Origin: Olivibacter oleidegradans
GTDB taxonomy: Bacteria; Bacteroidota; Bacteroidia; Sphingobacteriales; Sphingobacteriaceae
Length of the DNA stretch: 64,000 nt
NCBI RefSeq assembly: GCF_042432805.1
Contig: NZ_JBHLWO010000007.1
Span: forward strand, 248,001-312,000
Direction of reading: 5' to 3'
Below the pieces are notes generated by a model. That model had not been told where the DNA came from and made no database searches. It saw only the letters and a list, made by a program, of their open reading frames with translations. How positions within the stretch are numbered: the stretch's first letter is position 1; each line of letters opens with the position of its first letter. Position numbers and translations under genes: made by a program. Below, piece after piece: positions 19,033-28,875 of this stretch.

Positions 19033-19940
19033 GATTTGAGGTAACAATTCTTGGAAGCAATTCAGCTACACCTCTGTTTGGGCGCCATCACACGGCACAG
19101 ATTCTGAACTGCAACGAGATTGTCAGTTTAATCGATTGCGGTGAAGGTACCCAATTGCAGCTCCAGCGATATGGGATCAAAGCCAACCGTATCAAGTATA
19201 TTTTTATTTCGCATCTACACGGGGATCATTATCTGGGGCTTGTAGGTTTGATATCTTCCATGCATTTAAATGGAAGAAAGGAAGATTTGCATGTTTTCGG
19301 CCCGGAGGGGCTTAAAGAGATAATTGATCTCCAACTTCATTATTCTGAGACTTCTCTGCGATACAAGCTCGTTGTTCAGACGACCAGTCCGCATACGGCG
19401 GAAACGATTCTGTCTGATGCGAATTTTGATGTGATGACTTTTCCTCTGAGTCATCGAATTAATTGCACTGGATTTTTATTTCGTGAAAAACAGCGGCTTC
19501 CACGTATAAACAAAGACGCCATTGCCGCATTGAACATCCCTACTCCTTATTATCCCTTATTAAAACGAGGTATTGATTATACCGATAATGAAGGTAAGGT
19601 TCACCGCGCCGCAGACCTTACCACGCCTGCTCCTGTACCGCGTAGTTACGCATTCTGTTCAGATACGGTGAATATAAAAAGCTATTGGCCTTATATCGAA
19701 AAAGTTGATCTTTTATATCATGAAGCTACCTTTTTGCATGATATGTTAGAAAGAGCCGTAGAGACCTTTCATACTACCGCCTTACAGGCCGCAGAAATTG
19801 CAAAAGCCGTAGGTGCACGAAAGCTGGTTATTGGACATTTTTCTGCAAGGTATAAAGATTTACAACCGCTTTTAGATGAAAGCCGTACCGTATTTTCCAA
19901 TACAGAATTGGCTATAGAAGGTGAAACTTTTGAAATTTAG
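19029..19940 (+). CDS. rnz: Ribonuclease Z
   Basis: A tRNA 3'-end endonuclease of 303 residues. HLHGDH (62-67 region, SHLHGDHYLG) gives the HxHxDH zinc ligands. SHRINCTGF and YAFCSDTV carry further ligands, and the exosite region lies around 150-190 (RGIDYTDNEGKVHR). FHTTALQAAEIAKA and IGHFSARY complete the RNase Z pattern. It overlaps the STAS gene by 4 bp and converges on the MCE gene with a 3-bp gap. Confidence 0.93.
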   Translation: MRFEVTILGSNSATPLFGRHHTAQILNCNEIVSLIDCGEGTQLQLQRYGIKANRIKYIFISHLHGDHYLGLVGLISSMHLNGRKEDLHVFGPEGLKEIIDLQLHYSETSLRYKLVVQTTSPHTAETILSDANFDVMTFPLSHRINCTGFLFREKQRLPRINKDAIAALNIPTPYYPLLKRGIDYTDNEGKVHRAADLTTPAPVPRSYAFCSDTVNIKSYWPYIEKVDLLYHEATFLHDMLERAVETFHTTALQAAEIAKAVGARKLVIGHFSARYKDLQPLLDESRTVFSNTELAIEGETFEI

Positions 19941-19943
19941 CCC

Positions 19944-20915
19944 TTATTTCTTTTTTGATTCTTCCTTACCGTCTTTGTCCTTTTTTCCGAACACAGAAAA
20001 ATGAACATACCTACTGGGATGCTCCCGCAGGTCAATCATCAAACAATCCAGATTTTTGGATGCATTATTTAGATTGTTGTAAAGCTCCTCGTCATTCAAC
20101 AGCAAACCAACGGATCCTTTGCCGTTATTGATATTGTCAACAATATGTTGTAAATCAGCCACTGCTGCATTTGCATTTTGGATAGTTTGTTGAAAATTTG
20201 CTTTAGCCACTTGATCCGTGACACTTTCCATATTCGTTAGAATAGAAGTTATGCGCTCTCCATTATTTTTAAAATTAGCGGAGATGGATTCCACATTGCT
20301 TAAAATATTCGAGAGTTTGGTACGCTGCGTGCCAACGATCGCATCTACTTGTGCAGTTGTATGTTCTAACGTATTCAAGGTGTTAGCAATACTAGCAATG
20401 CTTCTGTTAAAGTTGCGTTGGAAATCCGCATTTATTGTGTTGTTTATCGAACTCAATACCGAATCCAAAACGGCAACCACTGCCTCTGCTTTTTTTTGTA
20501 CCGGTTCCACCTGTTCCAAAATATTACGCTGAATGTTTGCCCGGAGCGTATCCCCGTCTTGGGCGTAATCCTTACTGTCTCCGAGTTCAAACACAATGGC
20601 TTTACCTCCCAAAAGGTCCGTGCTGGCAATCCTAGCTATCGTATTGGCCGGAATGGCGTAATCTTGATTGATCTTAAATTCAGTCAAGATCTCTCCGTTG
20701 GGTTGGAGACTCATCTTTGACACCCGGCCGATTTGATATCCATTTACCATAACCGGTTTGGAAACGCTCAATCCGTCTACTCGGTCATAGGAAGCATAAA
20801 ATTTATTTTCACTGGTAAAAACATCATTGCCTTTTAGAAAACTGTATCCAATAATTAATACAGCAATGGCTACGGTAGCTAAAATGCCTACTTTGGTTTC
20901 GTTAGATATTTTCAT
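19944..20915 (-). CDS. MlaD/MCE-domain lipid transport protein
   Basis: A 323-residue protein with one membrane helix (10-26) and one MCE domain (about 38-115; YASYDRVDGLSVSKPVMVNG). A long helical region follows (120-290), as in phospholipid transporters that form periplasmic hexamer tubes. It ends in a Lys-rich tail. It would be the substrate-binding part of a Mla-type ABC system between the two membranes. ATPase and permease genes are not in the window. It lies downstream of the two amidase genes. Confidence 0.88.
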   Translation of the reverse strand: MKISNETKVGILATVAIAVLIIGYSFLKGNDVFTSENKFYASYDRVDGLSVSKPVMVNGYQIGRVSKMSLQPNGEILTEFKINQDYAIPANTIARIASTDLLGGKAIVFELGDSKDYAQDGDTLRANIQRNILEQVEPVQKKAEAVVAVLDSVLSSINNTINADFQRNFNRSIASIANTLNTLEHTTAQVDAIVGTQRTKLSNILSNVESISANFKNNGERITSILTNMESVTDQVAKANFQQTIQNANAAVADLQHIVDNINNGKGSVGLLLNDEELYNNLNNASKNLDCLMIDLREHPSRYVHFSVFGKKDKDGKEESKKK

Positions 20916-21106
20916 TCAAATAATCTTTTTAAGGCAATGAAGCTGAGATGAGCTTTTGATTTTTTACTGTAGCTCATGCAGTTTTCATTGGGTAATGGTC
21001 TTTTTCGTTTTATATTTCGTGCCGCTCAATCATGTTTAACCGGCCAGGCTTAAAGCGACGAAAATTGTACACACTCTACCATGAACAACAATCCCTACCA
21101 ATTTGT

Positions 21107-21991
21107 TTAGTTTTCTGCCTGCCTCTTATAGCTTTTTATAGCGTTTAGTAAATTCGCTACGATTTCCGATTGACCTTGCGCAGAATTTAAATAGCGCTCT
21201 TCATCCGGATTACTGATAAAACCTACTTCGGTTAAGACCGCCGGCATACCAGCTCTTGCTAAAACGGCCAAGCTTAATTCTTTTACGCCTCTGCTGCCCC
21301 TACCTGATTTCACATATTCTCCTTCGATAAATGAAGCTAATTTAATACTTTGATCCCGATAAGCATTCTTCATAAGTGAAAAAATAATATAGCTCTCCGG
21401 ATCCTTCGGGTCGAAGCCGTCATAATTTTCCTGATAGTTTTCTTCCAACAACATAGATGCATTTTCACGAATTGCGGCGTCTTGCTCAGCCAATCGACCG
21501 GATCCCGATACAAAGGTTTCCGTCCCGCGGGTAGTGGTATTGGGAGTGCTCACGGTTTTGTAGATAGGCACCCTTTTACCGTTCCTTCTACGATAACCCG
21601 TCACGATTCGTTTTTTAATCGAAGGCATGGAATTGCAATGAATGGAAATGAACAAGTCGGCCTTTTTCTCATTGGCTAATCCGATTCGCTCATAGAGAGG
21701 GATAAAAACGTCCGAAGTACGGGTATAGATCACTTTCACATCTTTTAGCTCGCTTTGAATGGAACGTCCTAGTTTTAGCGCAATCTGGAGTGCAATATCC
21801 TTTTCCACCGAGGTTCTGCCTCGTGCGCCTATATCGTGTGCTCCATGACCCGCATCAATGACAATGGTCTTGATCCGAAAATCTTGATTTTCCGTGTTTT
21901 GCTGTAGGTCGCCAAGATAAAATTCAGCAGACCGCACGTTGAAGACGATAAAAAATGTGAAAAGGATAATGGATAATAGCTTTCTATACAT
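21107..21991 (-). CDS. N-acetylmuramoyl-L-alanine amidase (Amidase_3), second copy
   Basis: A 294-residue zinc amidase that splits peptide stems from glycan strands. A signal peptide spans 1-21. Zinc ligands are visible as DAGHG (His near 49), E of VEKDIAL, and H of SIHCNSM, with the catalytic Glu in LTEVGFISN. It is clearly a duplicate of the upstream gene; long stretches such as ENASMLLEENYQENYDGFDP are identical. Its ATG overlaps the stop of the first copy by one base (TAATG), so translation is probably coupled. Confidence 0.9.
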   Translation of the reverse strand: MYRKLLSIILFTFFIVFNVRSAEFYLGDLQQNTENQDFRIKTIVIDAGHGAHDIGARGRTSVEKDIALQIALKLGRSIQSELKDVKVIYTRTSDVFIPLYERIGLANEKKADLFISIHCNSMPSIKKRIVTGYRRRNGKRVPIYKTVSTPNTTTRGTETFVSGSGRLAEQDAAIRENASMLLEENYQENYDGFDPKDPESYIIFSLMKNAYRDQSIKLASFIEGEYVKSGRGSRGVKELSLAVLARAGMPAVLTEVGFISNPDEERYLNSAQGQSEIVANLLNAIKSYKRQAEN

Positions 21992-22863
21992 TAGTTTTCA
22001 ATCTGTTTTTTATAGTTTTTTATTGCGTTAACTAGGTTTTCGACAATTTCGGCTTGCCCTTCAGCCGAATTCATATAGTGTTCTTCTTCCGGATTACTTA
22101 TAAAGCCCATTTCCGTTAAAACCGCAGGCATTCCTGCACGGGCAAGCACTGCCAAACTTTGCTCCTTAACACCGCGATCCAATCGCCCGGCCTTAATGTA
22201 CTCATTTTGAATGAAAGTTGCCAGTTTTATACTCAAATCTCGGTACTGATTTTTCATTAAGGAAAATATAATATAACTTTCAGGATCTTTTGGGTCAAAT
22301 CCGTCGTAGTTTTCCTGGTAGTTTTCCTCCAATAACATGGAGGCATTCTCCCGCATGGCAACATCCTGTTCGTCCAATCGTCCGTAACCGGAAACAAAGG
22401 TTTCTACACCGCTCACGGAAGTGTTTTGCGAACTAATCGTCTTATATACCGGTACACGTCTGCCCCGCTTATTTCTAACATATCGGGAAACCACTCGTCT
22501 GCTGGTATGTGGCATGGAATTACAATGAAGTGAAATAAAAAGGTCCGCCTTATTACGATTGGCAATACCGATGCGTTCATATAATTCTATAAAACTATCA
22601 TCCGTTCGGGTATAAACGACCTTTACACCCTCAATCTCTTTTTCTATCGCTTTTCCCAATTTCAGGGCAACGGCTAAGGTGATATCCTTTTCCTTTGAAA
22701 AGGAACCATGTGTGTTTCCATCCCTCCCTCCATGACCGGCATCAATGACAATTGTTTTTATTTTATAGGTGTTATCATACTTATTTGTCGAACTTTGCGT
22801 TGGTATGTGTAATGAGAGTATTAAACAAATGGTTGCCGCAAATCTTGTTACAAACGTAATCAT
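21991..22863 (-). CDS. N-acetylmuramoyl-L-alanine amidase (Amidase_3), first copy
   Basis: A 290-residue paralogue of the next gene, with the same signal peptide and Amidase_3 layout: DAGHGG, E of KEKDITL, SLHCNSM, and LTEMGFISN. It opens an operon of two amidases and, after a 191-bp gap, the MCE gene, divergent from lptD across 203 bp. This amidase-next-to-lptD arrangement ties cell-wall splitting to outer-membrane assembly. Confidence 0.9.
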   Translation of the reverse strand: MITFVTRFAATICLILSLHIPTQSSTNKYDNTYKIKTIVIDAGHGGRDGNTHGSFSKEKDITLAVALKLGKAIEKEIEGVKVVYTRTDDSFIELYERIGIANRNKADLFISLHCNSMPHTSRRVVSRYVRNKRGRRVPVYKTISSQNTSVSGVETFVSGYGRLDEQDVAMRENASMLLEENYQENYDGFDPKDPESYIIFSLMKNQYRDLSIKLATFIQNEYIKAGRLDRGVKEQSLAVLARAGMPAVLTEMGFISNPEEEHYMNSAEGQAEIVENLVNAIKNYKKQIEN

Positions 22864-22997
22864 CCAAATCCGTAATCTTGTTTAAAATATATAATGCTAT
22901 AAAGTTAATCTTATTGTATTAAATTGCTAATAAATGCTTTTATTGAAAACAATTGTAGCAATCGTAAATAAAAAACTGTTAAGTGAAGGAATAGCTA

Positions 22998-23028
22998 TTG
23001 CAAGCTGCTATTGCTTTCACTAATTTTG
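22998..23028 (+). promoter_or_regulatory. Promoter of lptD
   Basis: TTG (22998-23000), a 20-bp spacer, then TAATTTTG (23021-23028), a full -33/-7 pair. Transcription should start near 23035, about 32 nt before the TTG start codon of lptD. Confidence 0.65.
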
Positions 23029-23066
23029 GGCGCCTTAATTTTTTTATACTGCAAAAATAATATTCG

Positions 23067-25766
23067 TTGTCAAATTTGAAGTCTGTTAGCATCTTTTTTA
23101 AAGTTATTTTATTCCTCGCAGGCACAGCGATGCCATTATGGGCATCCGGACAGCAATTTATTGTGCAGGACAGCTTAGGCAGACCGCTAAATTTAACGCA
23201 AGATTCTGTTCGCCAAGACAGCATAAAACAAGACTCAACGCGGCAAGATACGGTAAAAAAAGATGGTGAAGCAGGCGGACTCACTTCCGTGGTTTTGAGT
23301 AACGCCGAGGATTCCACTCGAACCGATCGAAAAAATAACCAACTTCATTTATATGGCAATGCGAAAATAAAGTATGAAGACATGGAGCTTACGGCTGACT
23401 ACATCCGGATAGACAATAATACGCGTACGATGTTTGCCAGTGGTATGATCGATCATAATGGAAAATATAAAGGACGGCCTATTTTTAAAACGGCTACGGA
23501 TCCACCCGTTACCGTCGATTCGTTAATCTTTAATTTCGATAGTAAAAAAGGTAAAACGTATGGGGTCTTTACCGAAATGGATGGCGCGTCCATTCAGGCA
23601 AAAGAAATAAAGAAGAATGAATATAATGAGCAGTTTATCAGACATGGCTTTTATAGTACCTGTAATTTGCCCTTTCCACACACGCACTTCGGTATTCAAA
23701 TGAGTAAGGTTATCCTCACGGAGAACCAGGTAGTCTCAAAAAGTGCCTATATGGTGGTAGAGCAGGTCCCACTACGTTTTATCATGATCCCTTTCGGCTT
23801 TTTTCCAAAAACCAATAAAAGACAGTCGGGCATTTTGTTCCCAACTTTTGGAGAGGATTTCAGCAGGGGTTTTTTTATGCGCGATGCCGGATATTATATA
23901 GGAATAAATGATTATTGGGATGCTGAGCTACGAGGGAACCTGTACTCAAAGGGATCCTGGGAAGCTAACGCCCGTGTGCGCTATAAGAAAAACTATAAAT
24001 ACGATGGGGGATTTTCACTGCGCTACGCTTACACAAAAAACGGGGAAGAAAATACGCCTGGCTTTTCTCGTGCTAAAGACTTCAATATCACCTGGAACCA
24101 CTCGCAAAGGCAGGAAGCTAATCCGGGTACAACTTTCAGTGCCAGTGTAAATGCCGGAACCGGTAGTTACTTTTCGAATACGGCTGCTGGCGGATCATAT
24201 GATTACAATCAGATCACGCGGAATAACATGTCTTCCAGTATCGCTTACGGAAAGACTTTCGCCGATGGAAAAGTGAATTTCACTTCGTCCTTAAGCCATC
24301 GACAGGATATCAGTACCGGTGCTGTCAATCTCGAACTGCCAACTTTCAACTTAAATGTGGCTACCTTTAATCCTTTTGATTCAAAGGATCGAGTGGGAGA
24401 ACAGAAGTGGTATCAGCGTATTACCATGGGCTATAGTATGCAGGGAAAAAACTCGATTAATGCGGGGGATAGTGTTCTGTTCACAAAAGAAACCTTGAAA
24501 AAAATGCAAAACGGAATACAGCATAATATTCCTATCAGCATGTCGCTCAATGTCGCCAAGTACTTTCAATTTAACACCAGCGTGAACTATACTGAACGTT
24601 GGTATTTCCAATCCATCCGTAAGTTCTATGATAATACGCCACAAGGTTATGAAGAAGTTACCGATACGGTGCAGGGCTTCAACAGAGCTTATGATTATAG
24701 CTTTTCCAGTGGATTTTCTACCAAGGTATACGGCCAAAAGAATTTTAAAGGAAAGCTGGCAGCCATTCGCCATGTAATTACACCTTCGATCAATTTTAAC
24801 TATCGTCCCGACTTTTCTGAATCGAAATATGGCTTCTATCGTGAACAGCGTTATGCTGATGGTACACCCGTCTTGGATAATCAAGGTAGAATTCAAAAAT
24901 ATTCTATTTTCCAGAATGCAATTTACGGAACTCCTAGTGCGGGTCGATCAATGGGTATTGGTTTTTCAGTGGACAATAATATCGAAGCTAAAGTACGTAG
25001 TGAAGATGACACCACCGGGACGGGGTTTAAAAAGATCCGGATTTTACAAGGTTTGACCTTTAGTGGAAATTACAATTTTGTGGCCGATTCATTTAAGTTG
25101 TCTAATATCAGTTTTTCGGGTAGAACTGCACTTTTTGATGATAAACTGGGGCTGAATTTTAACGGTAGTTTTGATCCTTATCGCTATGAAACATACACAA
25201 CGCCTGGGAGCTCAACAGTGAGTTATCGAAGGATAAATGAATATGCCATTAAAGGTGGACAGCTGGCAAGGCTTACTCAGTTTGGTTTATCGATGGACTT
25301 TAGTTTTAATCCGGCAGCTGCGAAAAGCAGAAATAACAACTTGGATGAAATGAATAAAAATAAAACCAATATGACGCCTGAACAACAACAGGAGTTGGCC
25401 CGAATCAGTTCTGATCCAAACGCTTTCGTCGATTTTAACATTCCCTGGAATATTGCGGCTTCTTTTAGTTTCCAATACAGCAAGCCTTTTGCGGAATCGC
25501 GTATAACCAGTACCATCAATCTGCATGGTGATTTTTCCATTACTCCGAAATGGAAGGTGCAATATAATACCGGTTATGATTTTCAAATGAAAAAACTTGC
25601 TTTAACCCAATTTAATATTTACCGGGATTTGCACTGTTGGGATATGTCTTTTGGCTGGGTGCCATTCGGTACTTATCGAAGCTATACTTTTAATATCCGG
25701 GTAAAAGCATCTATTTTACAAGATCTAAAATTGACCAAACGTAACGACTATTATAATAGCTTTTAG
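23067..25766 (+). CDS. lptD: LPS-assembly outer-membrane protein LptD
   Basis: The outer-membrane translocon that places LPS on the cell surface. The 899-residue product has a signal peptide, a Gln/Asp/Ser-rich linker (DSVRQDSIKQDS type repeats at about 45-65), and an OstA-like N-terminal domain (LHLYGNAKIKYEDMELTADY, around 93-110). A very long beta-barrel follows. QSGILFPTFGEDFSRGFFM is a conserved LptD segment. Start TTG at 23067 follows the promoter by a short leader; no ATG is available before the signal peptide. LptE cannot be identified here. Confidence 0.9.
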   Translation: MSNLKSVSIFFKVILFLAGTAMPLWASGQQFIVQDSLGRPLNLTQDSVRQDSIKQDSTRQDTVKKDGEAGGLTSVVLSNAEDSTRTDRKNNQLHLYGNAKIKYEDMELTADYIRIDNNTRTMFASGMIDHNGKYKGRPIFKTATDPPVTVDSLIFNFDSKKGKTYGVFTEMDGASIQAKEIKKNEYNEQFIRHGFYSTCNLPFPHTHFGIQMSKVILTENQVVSKSAYMVVEQVPLRFIMIPFGFFPKTNKRQSGILFPTFGEDFSRGFFMRDAGYYIGINDYWDAELRGNLYSKGSWEANARVRYKKNYKYDGGFSLRYAYTKNGEENTPGFSRAKDFNITWNHSQRQEANPGTTFSASVNAGTGSYFSNTAAGGSYDYNQITRNNMSSSIAYGKTFADGKVNFTSSLSHRQDISTGAVNLELPTFNLNVATFNPFDSKDRVGEQKWYQRITMGYSMQGKNSINAGDSVLFTKETLKKMQNGIQHNIPISMSLNVAKYFQFNTSVNYTERWYFQSIRKFYDNTPQGYEEVTDTVQGFNRAYDYSFSSGFSTKVYGQKNFKGKLAAIRHVITPSINFNYRPDFSESKYGFYREQRYADGTPVLDNQGRIQKYSIFQNAIYGTPSAGRSMGIGFSVDNNIEAKVRSEDDTTGTGFKKIRILQGLTFSGNYNFVADSFKLSNISFSGRTALFDDKLGLNFNGSFDPYRYETYTTPGSSTVSYRRINEYAIKGGQLARLTQFGLSMDFSFNPAAAKSRNNNLDEMNKNKTNMTPEQQQELARISSDPNAFVDFNIPWNIAASFSFQYSKPFAESRITSTINLHGDFSITPKWKVQYNTGYDFQMKKLALTQFNIYRDLHCWDMSFGWVPFGTYRSYTFNIRVKASILQDLKLTKRNDYYNSF

Positions 25767-25870
25767 GTGTTAGCTGTTAGGATTTAGGCAATAAGCTCTA
25801 GGCTGTAAGCGATAGGCGGCTAATTAGGTGTTAGTTAGCTGGAAGTAAATATTGGTTAGTAGGGAGTGAA
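25767..25870. repeat. GTT-led degenerate heptamers after lptD
   Basis: Directly after the lptD stop the sequence turns into degenerate heptamers (GTTAGCT, GTTAGGA, then looser copies). It ends in an AT-rich tract of TTTTTAATTTT type before cinA. Same family as at 17487. Confidence 0.6.
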
Positions 25871-25936
25871 AGTTGTCAGTTGCAAGTCCCCTTTTTTTAA
25901 TTTTGACTTTTTAATTTTTAATTTTCGAATTACGTC

Positions 25937-27187
25937 ATGACAGCAGAGATTATAACCATAGGCGATGAAATACTGATTGGTCAAATCGTGGATACCAATT
26001 CCGCCTGGATTGCCCAACAATTAAACCATATCGGAATCGCACTGGTGCAAATCACTTCCATCGCAGATCAAGGGGATGCGATTAGGCAAGCGTTAAGTTC
26101 GGCTACCTCACGTGCCGATATTATACTATGTACAGGCGGTTTAGGCCCCACAAAGGACGATGTTACCAAGCAAACGTTGGCGACTTATTTTAATACTACC
26201 TTGGTTCGCGATGTTGACGTTCTTGCCCATGTCGAATCTATATTTAAGAAGTTCAATAGGCCAATGCTGGAAGTCAATAACAGGCAAGCAGATGTTTTGG
26301 CCAACGCCCGGGTTTTGCATAATGAAACGGGCACGGCTCCGGGTATGTGGATTGAGGAGAACGAAAAAATATACATCATTATGCCTGGGGTGCCTACCGA
26401 AATGAAGTACCTGATGCAAAACGAGGTGCTACCCAAGTTGCAAGGATTACCTAACCAGTATGCTATTTCCCATCGCTCTATATTAACTGCGGGAATCGGC
26501 GAATCTTTCCTTGCGGAGAAATTGCATTCATTTGAAGAAGATTTACCACCACATATCCATTTGGCATACTTACCTAAATTCGGACAGGTGCGTTTACGGC
26601 TAACGGGCAGTAGCTTAATGGAGCAGGCTCTCGAAAAAGAAATGGAGGCTTATAGCAGTACACTAATGGAGCTTGTAAAGCCTTATTTCGTTGGAGAAGG
26701 CGATGTCTTATTGGAACAACAGTTATTAACGCGTTTAAAAAATCATCAATTAAGCTTATCTACCGCGGAAAGTTGCACCGGTGGCTACTTAAGTCACCTG
26801 ATTACTAGCCTGCCCGGGAGTAGTGCGGTTTTTAAAGGAGGCGTGGTATCTTATAGCAATGAGTTAAAGGAACAGGTTCTTGGAGTACGGGCTAGCACCT
26901 TAGCTGCCTATGGCGCTGTAAGTGAGCAAGTAGCTTTGGAAATGGCGTTAGGAGCTCAAAAAAACTTCAAAACCGATTATAGTATGGCTATTACCGGAAT
27001 TGCAGGGCCGGACGGTGGAACGGATGATAAGCCGGTTGGGACTGTTTGGATTGCCGTTGCAGGCAAAGAAGGGGCCAAAGCAAAATTATTTAACTTTGGG
27101 AAAATACGGTTGCCTAATATTGAACGTTCAGCCGCAAATGCCCTGGTTATGCTTTTTTATCTGCTGAAAGAAGAACTTGTTGACTAG
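25937..27187 (+). CDS. cinA: CinA family nicotinamide-nucleotide deamidase
   Basis: A 416-residue two-domain protein. The N-terminal MoCF-like domain has ITIGDEILIGQIVDTN (6-21) and LCTGGLGPTKDDVT. The C-terminal CinA/PncC domain has STAESCTGGYLSHLIT (around 275) and TGIAGPDGGTDDKPVGTVW, the signature of NMN deamidase. Its role is salvage of nicotinamide mononucleotide; the link to competence comes from Gram-positive relatives. Confidence 0.95.
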   Translation: MTAEIITIGDEILIGQIVDTNSAWIAQQLNHIGIALVQITSIADQGDAIRQALSSATSRADIILCTGGLGPTKDDVTKQTLATYFNTTLVRDVDVLAHVESIFKKFNRPMLEVNNRQADVLANARVLHNETGTAPGMWIEENEKIYIIMPGVPTEMKYLMQNEVLPKLQGLPNQYAISHRSILTAGIGESFLAEKLHSFEEDLPPHIHLAYLPKFGQVRLRLTGSSLMEQALEKEMEAYSSTLMELVKPYFVGEGDVLLEQQLLTRLKNHQLSLSTAESCTGGYLSHLITSLPGSSAVFKGGVVSYSNELKEQVLGVRASTLAAYGAVSEQVALEMALGAQKNFKTDYSMAITGIAGPDGGTDDKPVGTVWIAVAGKEGAKAKLFNFGKIRLPNIERSAANALVMLFYLLKEELVD

Positions 27188-27519
27188 TTATTTGGTTGAG
27201 TAGTTAAATAGGTAAGTTGTTGATACCAGTATGATAACCGAACAAAGTGAGTTCATGAACACTTTGGAAATAAGCAGCTAGTGAATAAGCATTGAGGCCG
27301 GTACTCGCAGCCGGCAGGCAGGTGTCCTGTGCTCGCAATGGCAACTCAGCGCAATGGGAACCGGTGCAACTGATAGTTGATTTCTGAAGCCCAATAGCTT
27401 AAAAACAAATAACGAGTAACTAATGGCTGTTTTTAACGAATTTTATTCTGTTCTGTTTTATTTTTTTAGATATTGTTGTAACTTACGACGCTTAATGCAA
27501 ATTAATTAGATATCACATT
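27188..27519. other. 332-bp intergenic element bounded by inverted heptamers
   Basis: No gene is supported. The left end carries GTT-led repeats just after the cinA stop (GTTATTTG, GTTGAGTA, GTTAAAT). The right part carries AAC-led heptamers in exact phase (AACAAAT, AACGAGT, AACTAAT, 27404-27424). Between them lie about 180 bp of higher GC with GCCGG...GCCGGC-type inverted pieces. The opposite orientation of the ends could form a long stem. It could be a small non-autonomous element or an RNA; neither is shown. Confidence 0.45.
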
Positions 27520-28863
27520 ATGGCTAGATATAATTTACTCCTTCCGGCGATGGGCGAAAGTGTGTCTGAAGCAACTATAATAAATTGGGTAAAACAACCT
27601 GGTGATATAGTAAATGTCGACGATATCATCGTAGAAATTGCAACAGACAAGGTCGACTCTGAAGTGCCATCACCCGTAGCCGGGAAATTGATTGAGCAGC
27701 GCTTTCAACATGACGAAGTGGTTCAAGTTGGAGAAGTCCTTGCCGTTTTGGAGATGGAGGGGGATGATGAAGAATTGGCGATGAGTGCAGCCACATTAAA
27801 TGAGCCTTTGATAGAAGAGAAAATTCCTTCTACTAGCACGGAAATTCCGGGGCTGCAGCAATTGGTAACGGATGATCGGGTGAAGGAAGAGGAACCGGTA
27901 GGGGATGCGGGTCGTTTTTACTCACCCTTAGTTCGCAATATTGCCCAGGAGGAAGGCATATCAACAGACGAACTTGAGCGTATTCAAGGTACGGGATTGG
28001 ATGGTCGTGTCACTAAGCAAGATTTACTGGATTATCTGGCCAGGCGGGCTAGTCAAACTGATCAAGGGGGGCAGGTTTCCGATGAGGGAGTAGGTTCTCC
28101 TAATCCGCCCGAGCCTGTGAAAAATATCGAACCGGCAGCGGTGAGCGTTTCGGGAAAGGATGAGATTATTGAAATGGATAGAATGAGGCGGCTTATTGCT
28201 GAGCATATGGTTCATAGCGTACAAACAGCTCCGCATGTTTGCTCATTTGTAGAAGCAGATGTTACCAATTTGGTGAATTGGCGAAATAAGATCAAAGATA
28301 GTTTTCAACAGAGAGAAAATGAAAAGCTCACTTTTACGCCTATCTTTATCGAAGCTGTCGTAAAAGCAATTAAAGATTTTCCCATGATTAATATTTCGGT
28401 GAAAGGTACTCAGATTATTAAAAAGCATGATATCAATATCGGTATGGCGACAGCCCTGCCAAATGGCAACCTGATTGTACCTGTCATTAAAAATGCGAAG
28501 GATTTAAGTTTGGTGGGAATCACGAAATCGGTTAATGATCTGGCTTTTCGCGCTAGAAATAATAAATTAAAACCTGACGAGACCCAAGGAGGTACTTTCA
28601 CCTTAACTAACATAGGTTCTTTCGGAAATGTAATGGGAACGCCTATTATTAATCAGCCACAAGTGGCTATTTTAGCTGTAGGGACGATCACGAAAAAGCC
28701 GGCAGTTATTGAAACTGAATTTGGGGATGTCATAGGCATTCGGCACATGATGTTTTTATCTTTGTCTTATGATCACCGCGTGGTGGATGGTGCCCTGGGC
28801 GGCATGTTTGTACGGCGTGTAGCGGACTATCTGGAGAAATGGGATATGAGTAGAACGGTTTGA
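27520..28863 (+). CDS. 2-oxoacid dehydrogenase E2, dihydrolipoamide acyltransferase
   Basis: Transfers the acyl group from lipoate to CoA in a pyruvate, 2-oxoglutarate or branched-chain dehydrogenase complex. The lipoyl domain has K44 in EIATDKVDSEVPSP. The E3/E1-binding domain spans about 132-172 (FYSPLVRNIAQEEGIS to LLDYLAR). The catalytic domain ends in SLSYDHRVVDGALGG with H419 and D423. The single lipoyl domain and sequence style fit the branched-chain/2-oxoisovalerate group best, but the substrate cannot be fixed because E1 and E3 are not adjacent. Length 447 is normal. Confidence 0.9.
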   Translation: MARYNLLLPAMGESVSEATIINWVKQPGDIVNVDDIIVEIATDKVDSEVPSPVAGKLIEQRFQHDEVVQVGEVLAVLEMEGDDEELAMSAATLNEPLIEEKIPSTSTEIPGLQQLVTDDRVKEEEPVGDAGRFYSPLVRNIAQEEGISTDELERIQGTGLDGRVTKQDLLDYLARRASQTDQGGQVSDEGVGSPNPPEPVKNIEPAAVSVSGKDEIIEMDRMRRLIAEHMVHSVQTAPHVCSFVEADVTNLVNWRNKIKDSFQQRENEKLTFTPIFIEAVVKAIKDFPMINISVKGTQIIKKHDINIGMATALPNGNLIVPVIKNAKDLSLVGITKSVNDLAFRARNNKLKPDETQGGTFTLTNIGSFGNVMGTPIINQPQVAILAVGTITKKPAVIETEFGDVIGIRHMMFLSLSYDHRVVDGALGGMFVRRVADYLEKWDMSRTV

Positions 28864-28875
28864 TTCGTTGCTTGT

